A stretch of 64,000 nucleotides of DNA from Acinetobacter sp. WCHA45 (GCF_002165255.2 NZ_CP028561.1:2232001-2296000); one strand, 5' to 3'; positions 49,303 to 59,635 are shown, numbered from the stretch's first letter. A program made the numbers and translations. Notes: generated from the sequence alone by a model not told the origin.

Positions 49303-49983
49303 ATGCAAACGCTCATTTCATCCGTTACTAAACGTCTACTTAAAGTTTACCAAAAAGCAGAAGAATTTATTGAAGAAGAAAGAGAGTTTTCGTTATCGCA
49401 AGTATTCGTCAATGCGACAATGGAGCGTTATGTCACAGAAAAAGTTGGAATTATTCAAGATCTACACGCCGATCTATATGATGGATGGCTACGTTTATAT
49501 ACCACTCTAGATGTGAAAGGCCTACACACAACCTTATCTGTCGACTTAAAATTGATTCAGATGGAAATGAATCAAGATGTACAGTTAATGGTGTTTGAAC
49601 AAATTAGTAATACACAAGTGATTGAAGCATCATTTAAGAATATTTTCCAAAAATGGGGATTTTATATTGCGATTTGGTATTACCAAAAATTTCGTGATGA
49701 AGATCCTCTAGGAAAAATCTTAGAACATTTTGAAGTTGTTTCAGTCAAAGATGAATTGCTTTATTTAGATTTAAATCGCTGGTTTAAAAAGAAACCGAGT
49801 ATTATTGAAACCCTGAGCAAAGTTCATGTAAACCGCGCCAGAGTCCGTCCAGCCGAACTGATTGTTTGGGGGAACGTCAATTTGGCTGCCATTTTGTATC
49901 CCCCAAATGAAGATGACTTTGATGAAGAAGGATTAGACGACACAGAAGTTACGCCAATTCAGCAAAAAGAAACTAGAAAATAA
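49303..49983 (+). CDS. Uncharacterised cytoplasmic protein
   Basis: 226 residues, not recognised. An amphipathic helical N-terminus, then strands FYIAIWYYQKFRDEDPLGKI and LLYLDLNRWFKKKPSI, NRARVRPAELIVWGNVNLAA, and an acidic tail EDDFDEEGLDDTE. No signal peptide or catalytic motif. Monocistronic. Confidence 0.7.
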   Translation: MQTLISSVTKRLLKVYQKAEEFIEEEREFSLSQVFVNATMERYVTEKVGIIQDLHADLYDGWLRLYTTLDVKGLHTTLSVDLKLIQMEMNQDVQLMVFEQISNTQVIEASFKNIFQKWGFYIAIWYYQKFRDEDPLGKILEHFEVVSVKDELLYLDLNRWFKKKPSIIETLSKVHVNRARVRPAELIVWGNVNLAAILYPPNEDDFDEEGLDDTEVTPIQQKETRK

Positions 49984-50178
49984 TCGTATTGAATAGGGTG
50001 GTATGAATTTCAGATTTATGCCACTTACTCAAATACCATCATGATTTATACGAAAAATTAACAAGCATTCAGTAAAAAACCTGATTTTTTCTTCATAATC
50101 TACAGGCATAATAATCACAAATCTTCATGATAAATGAATGATTGCTCATTGATGATCATTCAAAGGATGTATAGCGTG

Positions 50179-50883
50179 ATGACAAAGAAATTATTGAAAG
50201 TAGTGAGTATTACGTCGGCTGCCCTGTTCAGTGTCAGCATGTCTAGCCATGCTCTAGCAATGGCACCTTTCCAAGCAAGCTATCAATTTAGCTACAACAA
50301 CAAAAACCTCGGTTCAGCGACACGTACACTTTCACAACAAGGAAATAATTGGACCTATCAGTTTAGTGCAAAAGCAGGCGGAATTGCCTCAGCCTCGGAA
50401 ACGAGTCAATTCAGTTTTGTGGATAATAAAATTACTTCACAAAAGTTTAGCCGTAGCAGTAAAATCTTAATTCACAACAACACCATGAGTATTAACTTTA
50501 ATCCAAACACTAAAGTTGTGAATACGAAAAAAGATGACACCGCCCGCTCATTCCCATGGCAAGCAGGTGCGTTAGATGAACTGAATGCTGAATTGCAAAT
50601 CCGTGAGGATTTAAAAAGTAATTCACTTAGAACCAAATATTTAATTGCTGATGCAAAAGCTTTAGATGAACGCCGTTTTGTTAAGCAAGGCACGGAGACC
50701 ATCAAAACCATTTATGGGACGTTCAGCACCATTAAAGTCGTTATGCAACACGATAAACCAGAACGTAATACCGTATTTTGGTTAGCACCAAAACTTGATT
50801 ACCTACCTGTCAAAATGGCACATAATGATGGGAAATCTTCTTATGGCTTATTATTAACAGGCTATTCAGGTAAAACCAACTAA
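50179..50883 (+). CDS. DUF3108 periplasmic protein
   Basis: 234 residues from ATG 50179 (GTG 50176 adjacent; AAAGGA lies upstream). Signal peptide TKKLLKVVSITSAALFSVSM, then SSHALA. The mature part, PFQASYQFSYNNKNLGSATR, then SFPWQAGALDELNAELQIRE and NTVFWLAPKLDYLPVKM, matches DUF3108, a beta-rich envelope family of unknown function. Monocistronic. Confidence 0.87.
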   Translation: MTKKLLKVVSITSAALFSVSMSSHALAMAPFQASYQFSYNNKNLGSATRTLSQQGNNWTYQFSAKAGGIASASETSQFSFVDNKITSQKFSRSSKILIHNNTMSINFNPNTKVVNTKKDDTARSFPWQAGALDELNAELQIREDLKSNSLRTKYLIADAKALDERRFVKQGTETIKTIYGTFSTIKVVMQHDKPERNTVFWLAPKLDYLPVKMAHNDGKSSYGLLLTGYSGKTN

Positions 50884-50944
50884 CCATATGGTCAATTTTA
50901 GCTTGCAATTTTTTAGATGCTTTTTAAAATATGCCTTTGCTTGA

Positions 50945-51547
<603 letters not shown>

Positions 51548-51562
51548 GATTGTGTATCGGGC

Positions 51563-51596
51563 AAAAAGCGGATGAATCTTCATCCGCTTTTTTATT
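51563..51596. terminator. Bidirectional terminator after xpt
   Basis: AAAAAGCGGATGAA / TTCATCCGCTTTTT stem with T tract; also serves the converging DUF1963 gene. Confidence 0.92.
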
Positions 51597-52378
51597 TAAC
51601 AACAATCCCAGTTATACAAGACTTTGGAAAAATCACGTTTCTTTAAGTCTTCAGGGTGAATAAAGAAATTTGCCACACCACAATCACCCCACATAATATT
51701 GACTCCTTTACTATCATCAGTATCGACCTGAAATAGTAAGATATAATCCATAATATTTTTATTATAGTCTCGTGGATCAGATTGAGTAAAATACGGATAA
51801 CCGCCTAAGCGATGTCCCATTGCAGACAATGTCTCACTATATGCTACATAGAAGTCATTTTCACCTGTTCCAATATTAAAACCATGGTCATCAATACTGA
51901 TTGGCTGCTGCTCAAGTTTAAATTCAACTGCGTATTGTCCATCAAAAGGTAAATAATCAAGATCATCTTCCTCGATTTCAATATCAGAAAAATCCTGTTT
52001 AAGCTGCTGAATATCATCAATCACATGCTCAAAATACAAAATCCGAAAATCTGATTGCTTTTGCTTATTGTCATAATTCATACCAAATGAATCATCAGCT
52101 GCAATATAAAATTGCAAAATCCCCTTGTCTGGGAAATTAGGTAAACTTGGAATTTCCGCAAAATTAAACTGGGCCAATAAAGCAAGAGGATTACCATTAG
52201 AATCTAAAGGATAAGCAGTATCCAAAGGTAAGTAAGGTTCTCCCCCAACCTTACTTTGCCATACAGTCAAAGCATCGTTTGAACTGAGCTGTAAAGTTAC
52301 TGTTGGCAAAATAGTAGCTGAAATTTTTTCTAAGAATGGCTGCAAACTGTTCGGCAAAGTTTCTGGTTTAAAATTCAT
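51596..52378 (-). CDS. YwqG-like DUF1963 protein
   Basis: 260 residues. SKVGGEPYLPLDTAYPLDSNG, LALLAQFNFAEIP, GILQFYIAADDSFGMNYD, GHRLGGYPYFTQSDPR and ILLFQVDTDDSKGVNIMWGDCGVANFFI match the DUF1963/YwqG domain, a beta-rich family of unknown biochemical function, sometimes linked to toxin-immunity loci. Strongly acidic, cytoplasmic. Divergent from thyA. Confidence 0.88.
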   Translation of the reverse strand: MNFKPETLPNSLQPFLEKISATILPTVTLQLSSNDALTVWQSKVGGEPYLPLDTAYPLDSNGNPLALLAQFNFAEIPSLPNFPDKGILQFYIAADDSFGMNYDNKQKQSDFRILYFEHVIDDIQQLKQDFSDIEIEEDDLDYLPFDGQYAVEFKLEQQPISIDDHGFNIGTGENDFYVAYSETLSAMGHRLGGYPYFTQSDPRDYNKNIMDYILLFQVDTDDSKGVNIMWGDCGVANFFIHPEDLKKRDFSKVLYNWDCC

Positions 52379-52549
52379 TGTACTGATTATCCATATCGTT
52401 ATTTATAGAATCTAATATAAAACAATCAGCTATATTGGAATAGAGCATAAGGATTAAACTGCGACAATCAATGTCGCCAAATTGAAAAGATATTTATCAC
52501 ATAAATTCTGATAAAATCAGCGCGATCAAAAGCAAAAATAGGCGTGAAG

Positions 52550-53392
52550 ATGCAAACATACCTGAACCTTTTACAACATATCCTCGACAATGGCGGCGAC
52601 AAAGGCGATCGTACAGGTACGGGTACACGTTCAGTATTTGGTCATCAGATGCGTTTTGATCTTTCTAAGGGCTTTCCACTATTAACGACCAAGAAAGTGC
52701 ACTTCCGCTCTATCGTGATTGAACTACTATGGTTTCTAAAAGGCGATACCAACGTTCAATATCTCAAAGATAATAAAGTCAGCATTTGGGATGAATGGGC
52801 GACCGCAGAACAAACTGCACGTTTTGGTCGCCCTGAGGGTGAACTTGGTCCTGTTTACGGGCATCAATGGCGTAACTTTGGCGCAACTCAAAATGAAGAT
52901 GGTAGCTATCAGCAAAATGGTTTTGATCAGATTCAATGGCTTGTGAATGAAATTAAAACTAATCCCAATTCACGCCGTTTGATCGTTTCAGGCTGGAATC
53001 CCAATGAGGCTGGGAAAGTGGCCTTGCCGCCCTGCCATACCCTGTTCCAGTTTTTCGTACAAGACAACAAACTGTCATGCCAACTGTATCAACGTAGCGC
53101 AGATGTTTTTCTAGGTGTGCCATTTAATATTGCCAGTTATGCCCTACTTACACATATGATTGCTCAAGTTTGCGGCTTAGGTGTAGGTGACTTTGTTTGG
53201 ACAGGTGGTGATACTCATTTATATGCCAATCATTTTGAGCAAGCACAATTGCAGCTTACGCGTGAGCCGCTACCGTTGTGTCAATTAAAACTCAATCCTG
53301 AGATCACTGATATTTTTGACTTCAAATTTGAGGATATTGAAATTATTGGCTATGAGTCACACCCTGCTATTAAAGCACCCGTCGCAGTTTAA
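52550..53392 (+). CDS. thyA: Thymidylate synthase
   Basis: 280 residues from ATG 52550; the frame also opens at GTG 52544. Catalytic Cys in [23 protein letters not shown], and [12 protein letters not shown] at the phosphate/folate site. Converts dUMP to dTMP using methylene-tetrahydrofolate. Followed 22 bases later by folA, which regenerates tetrahydrofolate. Confidence 0.98.
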   Translation: MQTYLNLLQHILDNGGDKGDRTGTGTRSVFGHQMRFDLSKGFPLLTTKKVHFRSIVIELLWFLKGDTNVQYLKDNKVSIWDEWATAEQTARFGRPEGELGPVYGHQWRNFGATQNEDGSYQQNGFDQIQWLVNEIKTNPNSRRLIVSGWNPNEAGKVALPPCHTLFQFFVQDNKLSCQLYQRSADVFLGVPFNIASYALLTHMIAQVCGLGVGDFVWTGGDTHLYANHFEQAQLQLTREPLPLCQLKLNPEITDIFDFKFEDIEIIGYESHPAIKAPVAV

Positions 53393-53414
53393 ATCGATCA
53401 GAGAGAATATAAAA

Positions 53415-53924
53415 ATGGCATGGCAAGGTATTGAAGTTGTCCACGTAGTCGCAATGGATAAAAACAACTGTATTGGCAAGGGCAATGCTTTACCGTGGCA
53501 TATCACAGCTGATCTTAAACACTTTAAAGCGATTACCCAAGGCGGTGTTGTCCTGATGGGGCGTAAAACCTTAGAGTCAATGGGACGCGCACTTCCAAAT
53601 CGTGTGAATTGGGTCATCACGCGTGATGTTGAATGGCAATTTGAGGGCGTTAAAGTAGCACATAGCATTGAAGATGCTTTGACACATGCACTTACAGACG
53701 TACAACACGCTGAAAAAGCATCTTTATTTATTATTGGGGGTGGAGAGATTTTTACTCAAACCCTCGCAATTGCTGATCGTCTTGAATTAACCCATGTTGA
53801 TCTAGATGTACAAGGTGATGCACATTACCCAAAAATCTCTGAGGATTTTCGCAAAGTAAACTCAGAACAACACATTGATGAAAAATCAAATATTGCTTTC
53901 GAGTTTGCGACCTACCAAAAATAA
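53415..53924 (+). CDS. folA: Dihydrofolate reductase
   Basis: 169 residues from ATG 53415 behind GAGAGAA; the open frame back to 53316 overlaps thyA and is not used. IGKGNALPWHITADLKHFK, VLMGRKTLESMG and FIIGGGEIFTQTL are the folate/NADPH motifs. Metabolic partner of thyA. Confidence 0.97.
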   Translation: MAWQGIEVVHVVAMDKNNCIGKGNALPWHITADLKHFKAITQGGVVLMGRKTLESMGRALPNRVNWVITRDVEWQFEGVKVAHSIEDALTHALTDVQHAEKASLFIIGGGEIFTQTLAIADRLELTHVDLDVQGDAHYPKISEDFRKVNSEQHIDEKSNIAFEFATYQK

Positions 53925-53944
53925 AAAATGGATCGCGCGTCATC

Positions 53945-55000
53945 ATGCATAATATTGGATCACGTGAGTTTTTACTGGCGCTAGGCATTGGGCTATTACA
54001 CAGTTTTTTTGCCTTATTTGTGATCCTCTCAAGTATTTGGTTATGTCTGGCATTCTGGATTCAACATCCTTTTGGAACAATCTTCAGTCGAATCACTATC
54101 ATTTTTTGGGCACTGTTTGCGCTCAGCTTGCTTAGTGTTTATGTCAGTGGGCATATTTTTAGTCGCCGCACTGATATTTTAATTTACTGTGTTGCCTTCA
54201 CCTGTTCACTGGTCTGGTATTTTTCATTAGAGGCTCGACAAGATCGTGACTGGAATCCTGAAGTCGCTGAGCAGCTTACTTACCAAAAGCAAGGCAATCT
54301 AGTACAGCTGCATAATGTGCGTAATTTTAATTGGCATAAAGACGGCACTTATGACATTCGCTGGGAAAATCGTACAATTGACCTAGATAAAATTACAGGC
54401 GTCAATGTCATCACATCCTACTGGATGGGACCTCAAATCGCGCATACGTTAGTGAGTTTCGATTTCTCAGATCAAAAACCTTTGGTTTTTTCTATCGAGA
54501 TTCGCAAAGAAAAAGGAGAAGAATTTTCCGCGATTGGTGGCTTCTTCCGTAAATATGAACTCAGTTTAGTGGCTTCTGATGAAAAAGATCTGATTTATAC
54601 GCGAAGTAATATTCGTCATGAACAAGTTTATTTATTTCCAATAAGAATGCCTCAGACCGAACGTAAAGCGCTATTTATCGAATATCTACATAAAGCAGAT
54701 GAGTTACGTGCTGAAGCAAAATGGTACAACACGCTTACAAGTAACTGTACAACGCTCGTTTTTGACATGATCCAAGCGATCAACCCACAAACTTTACCTA
54801 AAGATTATCGTTTACTGGCTTCAGGCTATTTACCCAATTATCTTTTTGATCTACAAGCACTTAATCAAAATTATAGTATGAAAGAATGGTATCAATTGGC
54901 ATGGATCAATACACGTGCTGAAAAATATGAACAACAACCAGATCAATCCAGTGAATATTTTTCGAAAATCATTCGACATGGATTACCAAAAGCAAATTAG
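53945..55000 (+). CDS. DUF4105 domain membrane protein
   Basis: 351 residues. Three N-terminal membrane helices (about 10-35, 43-65, 75-92) then a large presumed periplasmic domain: GVNVITSYWMGPQIAHTLVS, FSIEIRKEKGEEFSAIGGFF, RMPQTERKALFIEYL, and WYNTLTSNCTTLVFDMI with the conserved Cys of this NlpC/P60-like family. Probably an envelope-associated hydrolase; the substrate is unknown. It lies 20 bases after folA, possibly co-transcribed. Confidence 0.86.
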   Translation: MHNIGSREFLLALGIGLLHSFFALFVILSSIWLCLAFWIQHPFGTIFSRITIIFWALFALSLLSVYVSGHIFSRRTDILIYCVAFTCSLVWYFSLEARQDRDWNPEVAEQLTYQKQGNLVQLHNVRNFNWHKDGTYDIRWENRTIDLDKITGVNVITSYWMGPQIAHTLVSFDFSDQKPLVFSIEIRKEKGEEFSAIGGFFRKYELSLVASDEKDLIYTRSNIRHEQVYLFPIRMPQTERKALFIEYLHKADELRAEAKWYNTLTSNCTTLVFDMIQAINPQTLPKDYRLLASGYLPNYLFDLQALNQNYSMKEWYQLAWINTRAEKYEQQPDQSSEYFSKIIRHGLPKAN

Positions 55001-55335
55001 TCCATTTCGCTTTTTAACAAAACAATACTGAATCTCCTTCTATAGTCCATCTTGATTGATTTAAATCAAGATATATGCATTCACTTGATGATCGCGAATC
55101 CACAATCATCCTCACAAATTATTGCAAGATCGTGGATAGAAATGCCACATCATGAATACATAGGAAAAATATGCTCAGGCTTAGGTGAATTTTTATGAAA
55201 TTTATAAGGGATACTGAATCAGTTATTTGATTTTTTGACATAAAAAGCTAAATCTCTGATTGATGATGGGCTTTTACTTTTCATCGACTTCGTATACTTT
55301 ATTAGTATTCTTAGAATTAAAAATTGGGAAAATTT
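55001..55335. other. Intergenic region before msrA
   Basis: Contains overlapping palindromes at 55049-55072, an unsupported 36-codon ORF (55088-55198, no ribosome site) and a TATACT (55293-55298) that could be the msrA -10. No gene is supported. Confidence 0.4.
55049..55072. promoter_or_regulatory. Overlapping palindromes including an FNR-box match
   Basis: ATCTTGATT / AATCAAGAT (9-bp arms, 6-base spacer) overlaps TTGAT-TTAA-ATCAA (55056-55069), an exact match to the FNR/Anr consensus. No T tract, so termination is unlikely. Confidence 0.4.
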
Positions 55336-55860
55336 ATGCAACAAGCATTATTCGGTGGAGGTTGCTTTTGGTGTGTAGAAGCTGTTTTTCTACAACTCAA
55401 AGGCGTCGAAAAAGTTGTGAGTGGGTATGCAGGTGGTATCGTTCACAATCCAAGTTATGATCAAGTTTGCCAAGGTAATACTCAACATGCAGAAGTTGTA
55501 TTGATTGACTTTGATGAACAGCAAATCAATTATACTCAACTCCTAAATGTTTTCTTTACCACCCATGATCCAACTACTTTAAATCGTCAAGGTAATGATG
55601 TTGGCACCCAATACCGTTCTGTTGTCTATTATTTTAATGATGAACAAAAGCAGCAAGCGGAGAAAATTATTCAAGATTTAGAAAATGATGGTCTCAATAT
55701 CGTAACTGAACTTAGCCCAGCACCAACATTTTACCCTGCTGAAGAATACCATCAAAATTTTTATGCCCGTAATCCATCACAAGGTTACTGCAATTTTAGC
55801 ATCCCACCAAAACTGTCAAAATTGCGTTCAAAATATCTCGAACTACTCAAAACAGAGTAA
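55336..55860 (+). CDS. msrA: Peptide-methionine (S)-S-oxide reductase
   Basis: 174 residues from ATG 55336. Catalytic [12 protein letters not shown], then VVSGYAGG and TQYRSVVYY are standard MsrA motifs. Reduces methionine-S-sulfoxide in oxidised proteins. Monocistronic; a shared terminator follows. Confidence 0.97.
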   Translation: MQQALFGGGCFWCVEAVFLQLKGVEKVVSGYAGGIVHNPSYDQVCQGNTQHAEVVLIDFDEQQINYTQLLNVFFTTHDPTTLNRQGNDVGTQYRSVVYYFNDEQKQQAEKIIQDLENDGLNIVTELSPAPTFYPAEEYHQNFYARNPSQGYCNFSIPPKLSKLRSKYLELLKTE

Positions 55861-55866
55861 GCATAC

Positions 55867-55897
55867 AAAAAGCAACTCACTGAGTTGCTTTTTTTAT
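55867..55897. terminator. Bidirectional terminator between msrA and exbD
   Basis: AAAAAGCAACTCA / TGAGTTGCTTTTT with T run. Confidence 0.9.
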
Positions 55898-55907
55898 GAA
55901 ACAAATT

Positions 55908-56312
55908 TTAGTTTTCACTCACAAATGCAATATCACTCAACCCTGCTTCACTCGCCCGTGACATGACTTGCGCTACTGTATCGTATTTTGATTCTTTATC
56001 AGCACGTAACTGTACTGTCGGTTTTGTTTCTGCTTTTGCTGCTTCTTGGAAACGCGTCTGTAACTCATCCAAACTAATAATTTGAGCATCCCATGCCACT
56101 TCACCTTTTTCATTAATACTGATGGTGATTGCTTTTGGTGGTGGGTCTACAATGTCAGCAGTCGTTTTTGGTAAAGCTAATGGAATTGATGGGTTAGCAA
56201 CCGTTGCTGTGACTAAAAAGATAATCATCAATACCAACATAATGTCGATCAGAGGAATGAGATTCATCTCATTCATGCCACTGTCGTGGTCTTCACCCAA
56301 TTGAAAGCCCAT
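55908..56312 (-). CDS. exbD: Biopolymer transport protein ExbD
   Basis: 134 residues from ATG 56312 with GGAGG 11 bases upstream. One N-terminal membrane helix with the proton-conducting Asp in NLIPLIDIMLVLMIIFLV and a periplasmic C-domain (QLRADKESKYDTVAQVMSRA). Works with ExbB as the proton-driven motor for TonB. One base after exbB. Confidence 0.95.
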   Translation of the reverse strand: MGFQLGEDHDSGMNEMNLIPLIDIMLVLMIIFLVTATVANPSIPLALPKTTADIVDPPPKAITISINEKGEVAWDAQIISLDELQTRFQEAAKAETKPTVQLRADKESKYDTVAQVMSRASEAGLSDIAFVSEN

Positions 56313-56313
56313 C

Positions 56314-56934
56314 TTAAGCTTGACCTCCAACTAAACTTTGTTGAGTCGCTTTAGTTTCTGTCTTTGCAGGTGTTTCTTGCTGCAACATCGTATCGATTAA
56401 CAAGCTATGTGCTTGATCTTGTAAATCATGTGCCAAGCCACGATTGAAACGTACACAAATGTTGTAAGCCAATACCGCAGGAATCGCCACAGATAAACCC
56501 AAGCCAGTCATGATCAATGCTTCACCAACAGGAGTTGCAACTTGAGCTAAACCCGCCTGACCGCTCGTACCTACAGCGACAAGTGCATGGAAAATACCCC
56601 AAACAGTCCCAAACAAACCCACAAATGGCGCAAGCGAAGCAATTGTTCCAAGAACAGATACACCTTTTTCTGCTTGAGATTTTTCAGCCGAGATTTGACG
56701 AAGTAAAGCTTGCTCAGCAACCGCTTTGCGTTGTTCAAAGGTCAAAGGTTGTAACTTAGATTTAAGCTGAGCCAAAGCTTGAACAAGTTGACTGTAAGCC
56801 TGTTGTTTTAATTGGCGTGTTCCTAAAAGACGTAGAATAAAGATCGTCCACGTTGCAATCGACATTGCTAAAAGGATGAAATACAGGGTTTTACTCACTG
56901 CATCTGCATGTTGCCAATAAACTGAAAAGTTCAT
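56314..56934 (-). CDS. exbB: TonB-system motor protein ExbB (MotA/TolQ family)
   Basis: 206 residues, three membrane helices; conserved GVSVLGTIASLAPFVGLFGT, VWGIFHALVAVG and PVGEALIMTGLGLSVAIPAV. Pentameric scaffold of the ExbB/ExbD/TonB complex. It lies 42 bases after tonB. Confidence 0.95.
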   Translation of the reverse strand: MNFSVYWQHADAVSKTLYFILLAMSIATWTIFILRLLGTRQLKQQAYSQLVQALAQLKSKLQPLTFEQRKAVAEQALLRQISAEKSQAEKGVSVLGTIASLAPFVGLFGTVWGIFHALVAVGTSGQAGLAQVATPVGEALIMTGLGLSVAIPAVLAYNICVRFNRGLAHDLQDQAHSLLIDTMLQQETPAKTETKATQQSLVGGQA

Positions 56935-56976
56935 ATACGAACTCCTGATTTAATCTGTCACTAGGACGCAAATTTA

Positions 56977-57741
56977 TTAAGGATTAAATTCAAACGGTTG
57001 CTCTGTTTTGATTGGATAAGCAATACCATTTTCCATATACGGTTTAAACTTTGAACTTCTAACAGCGCGTAAAGCCTTTTCATCAAGATTCGGTAAACCA
57101 CTACTACGAGTAATTCGAGCATTGGTTACTTTACCTTTTTCATCTGCCTCGATATAGATCGTAATTAAGCGTGTCTGATTTTCTAAATCTTTCGGAGTAA
57201 ATGATACTCTTGGAGATCTACTCCATTGAATACCTGTCCCCCCTATAGAAACTCGTTTTGGTGAAGAATCAGCAGCTGGCTGTGCTTTAGGCGCCTCTGG
57301 TTGTACAACAGGCTGTGGTTTTTCCACTGGCTTTTCTGTCACAGTTGTACTAACAACCTTTGTTTCAACTTTGGATTCGACTTTAGGTTCAGTCTTTTGC
57401 ACTATTTTTTTTGGTGTTTCTGCTTTGACCTGTTGTACTTTTTCAACTTTTTTCGGTGGTGGAGGTAAAGGCTTATCAATCACTTTTACTTCTTTCACTT
57501 CCTTTTTAGGTTCAGGTTTTGGCTTTTCTTTCGGCTTAGGTGGTTCTGGTTTAGGTGGTTCCGTAATTTTAACAAACTTAACCTTGAGTGGCTTTTTCTC
57601 AATTGGTTTTAACTCAATTGGCTTCATGTGGCTAACTGCCCACAGAACTCCTGCATGTCCAATCACAACCGCAATAAGTGCAGTGATGATCTTCTTTTTC
57701 ATCGAGTGTGGCATATTCAATATCGCAGGAGATTGACTCAT
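56977..57741 (-). CDS. tonB: Energy transducer TonB
   Basis: 254 residues. N-terminal helix (about 14-32, TALIAVVIGHAGVLWAV), a long Pro/Lys/Glu-rich linker with EPPKPEPPKPKEKPKPEPKK-type repeats to about residue 150, and a C-terminal domain (about 165-254) with LITIYIEADEKGKVTNARIT, then SSGLPNLDEKALRAV. Spans the periplasm and couples the proton motive force to iron/siderophore receptors. First gene of tonB-exbB-exbD; a Fur-like site overlaps its promoter. Confidence 0.95.
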   Translation of the reverse strand: MSQSPAILNMPHSMKKKIITALIAVVIGHAGVLWAVSHMKPIELKPIEKKPLKVKFVKITEPPKPEPPKPKEKPKPEPKKEVKEVKVIDKPLPPPPKKVEKVQQVKAETPKKIVQKTEPKVESKVETKVVSTTVTEKPVEKPQPVVQPEAPKAQPAADSSPKRVSIGGTGIQWSRSPRVSFTPKDLENQTRLITIYIEADEKGKVTNARITRSSGLPNLDEKALRAVRSSKFKPYMENGIAYPIKTEQPFEFNP

Positions 57742-57827
57742 AAGAATCTAAGTACCTAATAGATGGTGAAATCTTTACAAAGTGAAAAACGATTTCAGTC
57801 ATCGGATAGAACAATTAAAGTGGCGCA

Positions 57828-57857
57828 ATAATAAATGAGAAGTGTTTTCATTTGCAA
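57828..57857 (-). promoter_or_regulatory. tonB promoter with candidate Fur box
   Basis: Minus strand TTGCAA (57857-57852), 18-base spacer, TATTAT (57833-57828). The spacer holds TGAGAAG-T-GTTTTCA (57836-57850), which matches 11 of 14 positions of the 7-1-7 Fur site TGATAAT-n-ATTATCA. Confidence 0.55.
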
Positions 57858-57941
57858 CTATTTTTTTGTGAACATCTTTTAAGTGATTGATAAATTTACA
57901 CTTATTAAAATAAAATGTTATAACATAGCGTTACTAATATA

Positions 57942-57972
57942 AAAAAAGCATGCTTTAAAGCATGCTTTTTTA
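57942..57972 (-). terminator. Terminator of purU
   Basis: AAAAAAGCATGC / GCATGCTTTTTT stem with 6-base loop; T run on both strands. Confidence 0.9.
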
Positions 57973-57986
57973 AAAATCTATTTGGT

Positions 57987-58850
57987 TTAGAAAACAACCG
58001 TTTTATTACCATCTACAATAATACGATCTTCTAAATGCCATTTTACAGCGCGAGCCAATACATTACGCTCAACGTCTTCGCCTAACTCACGTAACTGTTC
58101 TACATTGTAATCGTGGCTAACACGTTCAACATCTTGTTCAATAATTGGACCTTGATCGAGATCAGCAGTCACGTAATGTGCTGTTGCACCAATCAACTTC
58201 ACCCCTTTCTCATACGCTTGCTTATAAGGATTTGCACCTACGAAAGCAGGTAAGAATGAATGATGAATATTGATAATCTTCATTTCCCACTTGGCAACAA
58301 AGTCTTCACTCAAAATCTGCATATAACGCGCCAAGATCAATAGATCATTGCCCTGCATCATTTCATCAATTTGCGCATAAGCTTCGACTTTATTGTCTTT
58401 ATTGACTGGTACGACATGGAATGGAATACCAAAATTTTCAACCGATTCACGTAAATCTGGATGGTTTGAGATGACTTGGGTAATTTCACATGGCAATGAG
58501 CCACGTGCATGACGCCATAATAATTCCAATAAAGCATGGTCCACTTTAGAAACCAGAATACCCACTTTCTTTAATTCACCCACAAAAGTGAGTTTCCACT
58601 GCATTTCATAACGTTCAGCAACGTTGGCAGCAAAGGTTTGCATTAATGCTTCTTTACGAGATTGCAAATGATCAAGTTCAAACTCAACACGCATGAAATA
58701 ACGTCCGCCTTGAGCTTCTGTAGCATACTGATCAAGTGCGGTAATATTTGCTCCCTGATGATACAAAAAGCTCGATACGGCTTGCACGATTCCCGGCTTG
58801 TCTTCGCAAGTAATCAATAATCGTGCAGTGTGGGCGGTCGTCGTGTTCAT
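57987..58850 (-). CDS. purU: Formyltetrahydrofolate deformylase PurU
   Basis: 287 residues from ATG 58850; the TTG at 58877 in frame adds nine unlikely residues. N-terminal ACT domain (LLITCEDKPGIVQAVSSFLY) and a formyltransferase-like domain with NIHHSFLPAFVGANPY and GATAHYVTADLDQGPII carrying the N, H and D active-site residues. Hydrolyses 10-formyl-THF to formate and THF, balancing one-carbon pools. Confidence 0.95.
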   Translation of the reverse strand: MNTTTAHTARLLITCEDKPGIVQAVSSFLYHQGANITALDQYATEAQGGRYFMRVEFELDHLQSRKEALMQTFAANVAERYEMQWKLTFVGELKKVGILVSKVDHALLELLWRHARGSLPCEITQVISNHPDLRESVENFGIPFHVVPVNKDNKVEAYAQIDEMMQGNDLLILARYMQILSEDFVAKWEMKIINIHHSFLPAFVGANPYKQAYEKGVKLIGATAHYVTADLDQGPIIEQDVERVSHDYNVEQLRELGEDVERNVLARAVKWHLEDRIIVDGNKTVVF

Positions 58851-58933
58851 GTGGTTAATATCACTTATTGGAATCAAAATTAAAAATCAAGCCGAGCATT
58901 CTAGCTCTTTTTTGCTTATGACTAAATAGCTAC

Positions 58934-59635
58934 TTATTCATCATCGTCATTTTTAAGATTAGATAAACTAGCAAATAAGTCTGACGGCCCCAAAGATTTC
59001 AATAATTGTTCATACGTTTGACGACTTTCGCCCATTAAATAAGGGCCTTCCAAAAATACCATTTGTCGTAAAGCTTGCCATACCCATTTTTCTTCCAAAT
59101 GGTTATTGTCACTGATATGACCAGACATATACAAAAAGTTAGTCCAGTTGGTCAGTACAATCCACAAGTTGATAATCAAAGCTTCAATTTCTGAATCAGT
59201 CATCTTCATCAAACCGGCATCCACAAAGGCACGATAAATTTTTTGCCCTTGCTGCATCACCTGCCCTGCAAAACGAGGATAGATTTTTCTGAAGTCTTCA
59301 TTATTTTCAACAAGATGATAGACATCACGGTGAATAAAGCGATAAGCCCACAACTGATTACTCAAAACTTGGAAATAACTAATTTTATCATTGGCATTTA
59401 AAGGTCGATCCGTTGGCAAGGCCAACATCTCCAAGGTTTCAGCCTGATATTGCTGCGCTAATTCTTTAATAATTTCCTGTTTATTACGGAAGTGATAGTA
59501 CAGATTGCCTGGGCTAATTCCGAGTTCAGCGGCAATATGATTGGTTGTGACCGAACGTTCTCCACGCTCATTAAACAACTGCAAACTGATATGCAGAATT
59601 CTATCTTTTGTTTTATTCGGTTTAGCGTGCGACAT
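58934..59635 (-). CDS. TetR/AcrR-family regulator
   Basis: 233 residues. DNA-binding domain (about 8-55): RILHISLQLFNERGERSVTT, then ELGISPGNLYYHFRNKQEII. The C-terminal domain has the helical WAYRFIHRDVYHLVENNEDF and an acidic end NDDDE. Divergent from the aldehyde dehydrogenase gene across 121 bases containing two palindromes, so it probably represses that gene and itself. The ligand is unknown, perhaps an aldehyde or fatty acid. Confidence 0.88.
   Translation of the reverse strand: MSHAKPNKTKDRILHISLQLFNERGERSVTTNHIAAELGISPGNLYYHFRNKQEIIKELAQQYQAETLEMLALPTDRPLNANDKISYFQVLSNQLWAYRFIHRDVYHLVENNEDFRKIYPRFAGQVMQQGQKIYRAFVDAGLMKMTDSEIEALIINLWIVLTNWTNFLYMSGHISDNNHLEEKWVWQALRQMVFLEGPYLMGESRQTYEQLLKSLGPSDLFASLSNLKNDDDE

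Noticed and set aside
55088..55198. 36-codon ORF starting MIANPQSSSQIIARSW
   Set aside because: No ribosome site, too short, and only a vague resemblance to the start of AcoR-type regulators.
57371..57736. 121-codon Gly/Phe/Ser-rich frame opposite tonB
   Set aside because: Low-complexity complement of the Pro/Lys repeat of TonB, not a gene.
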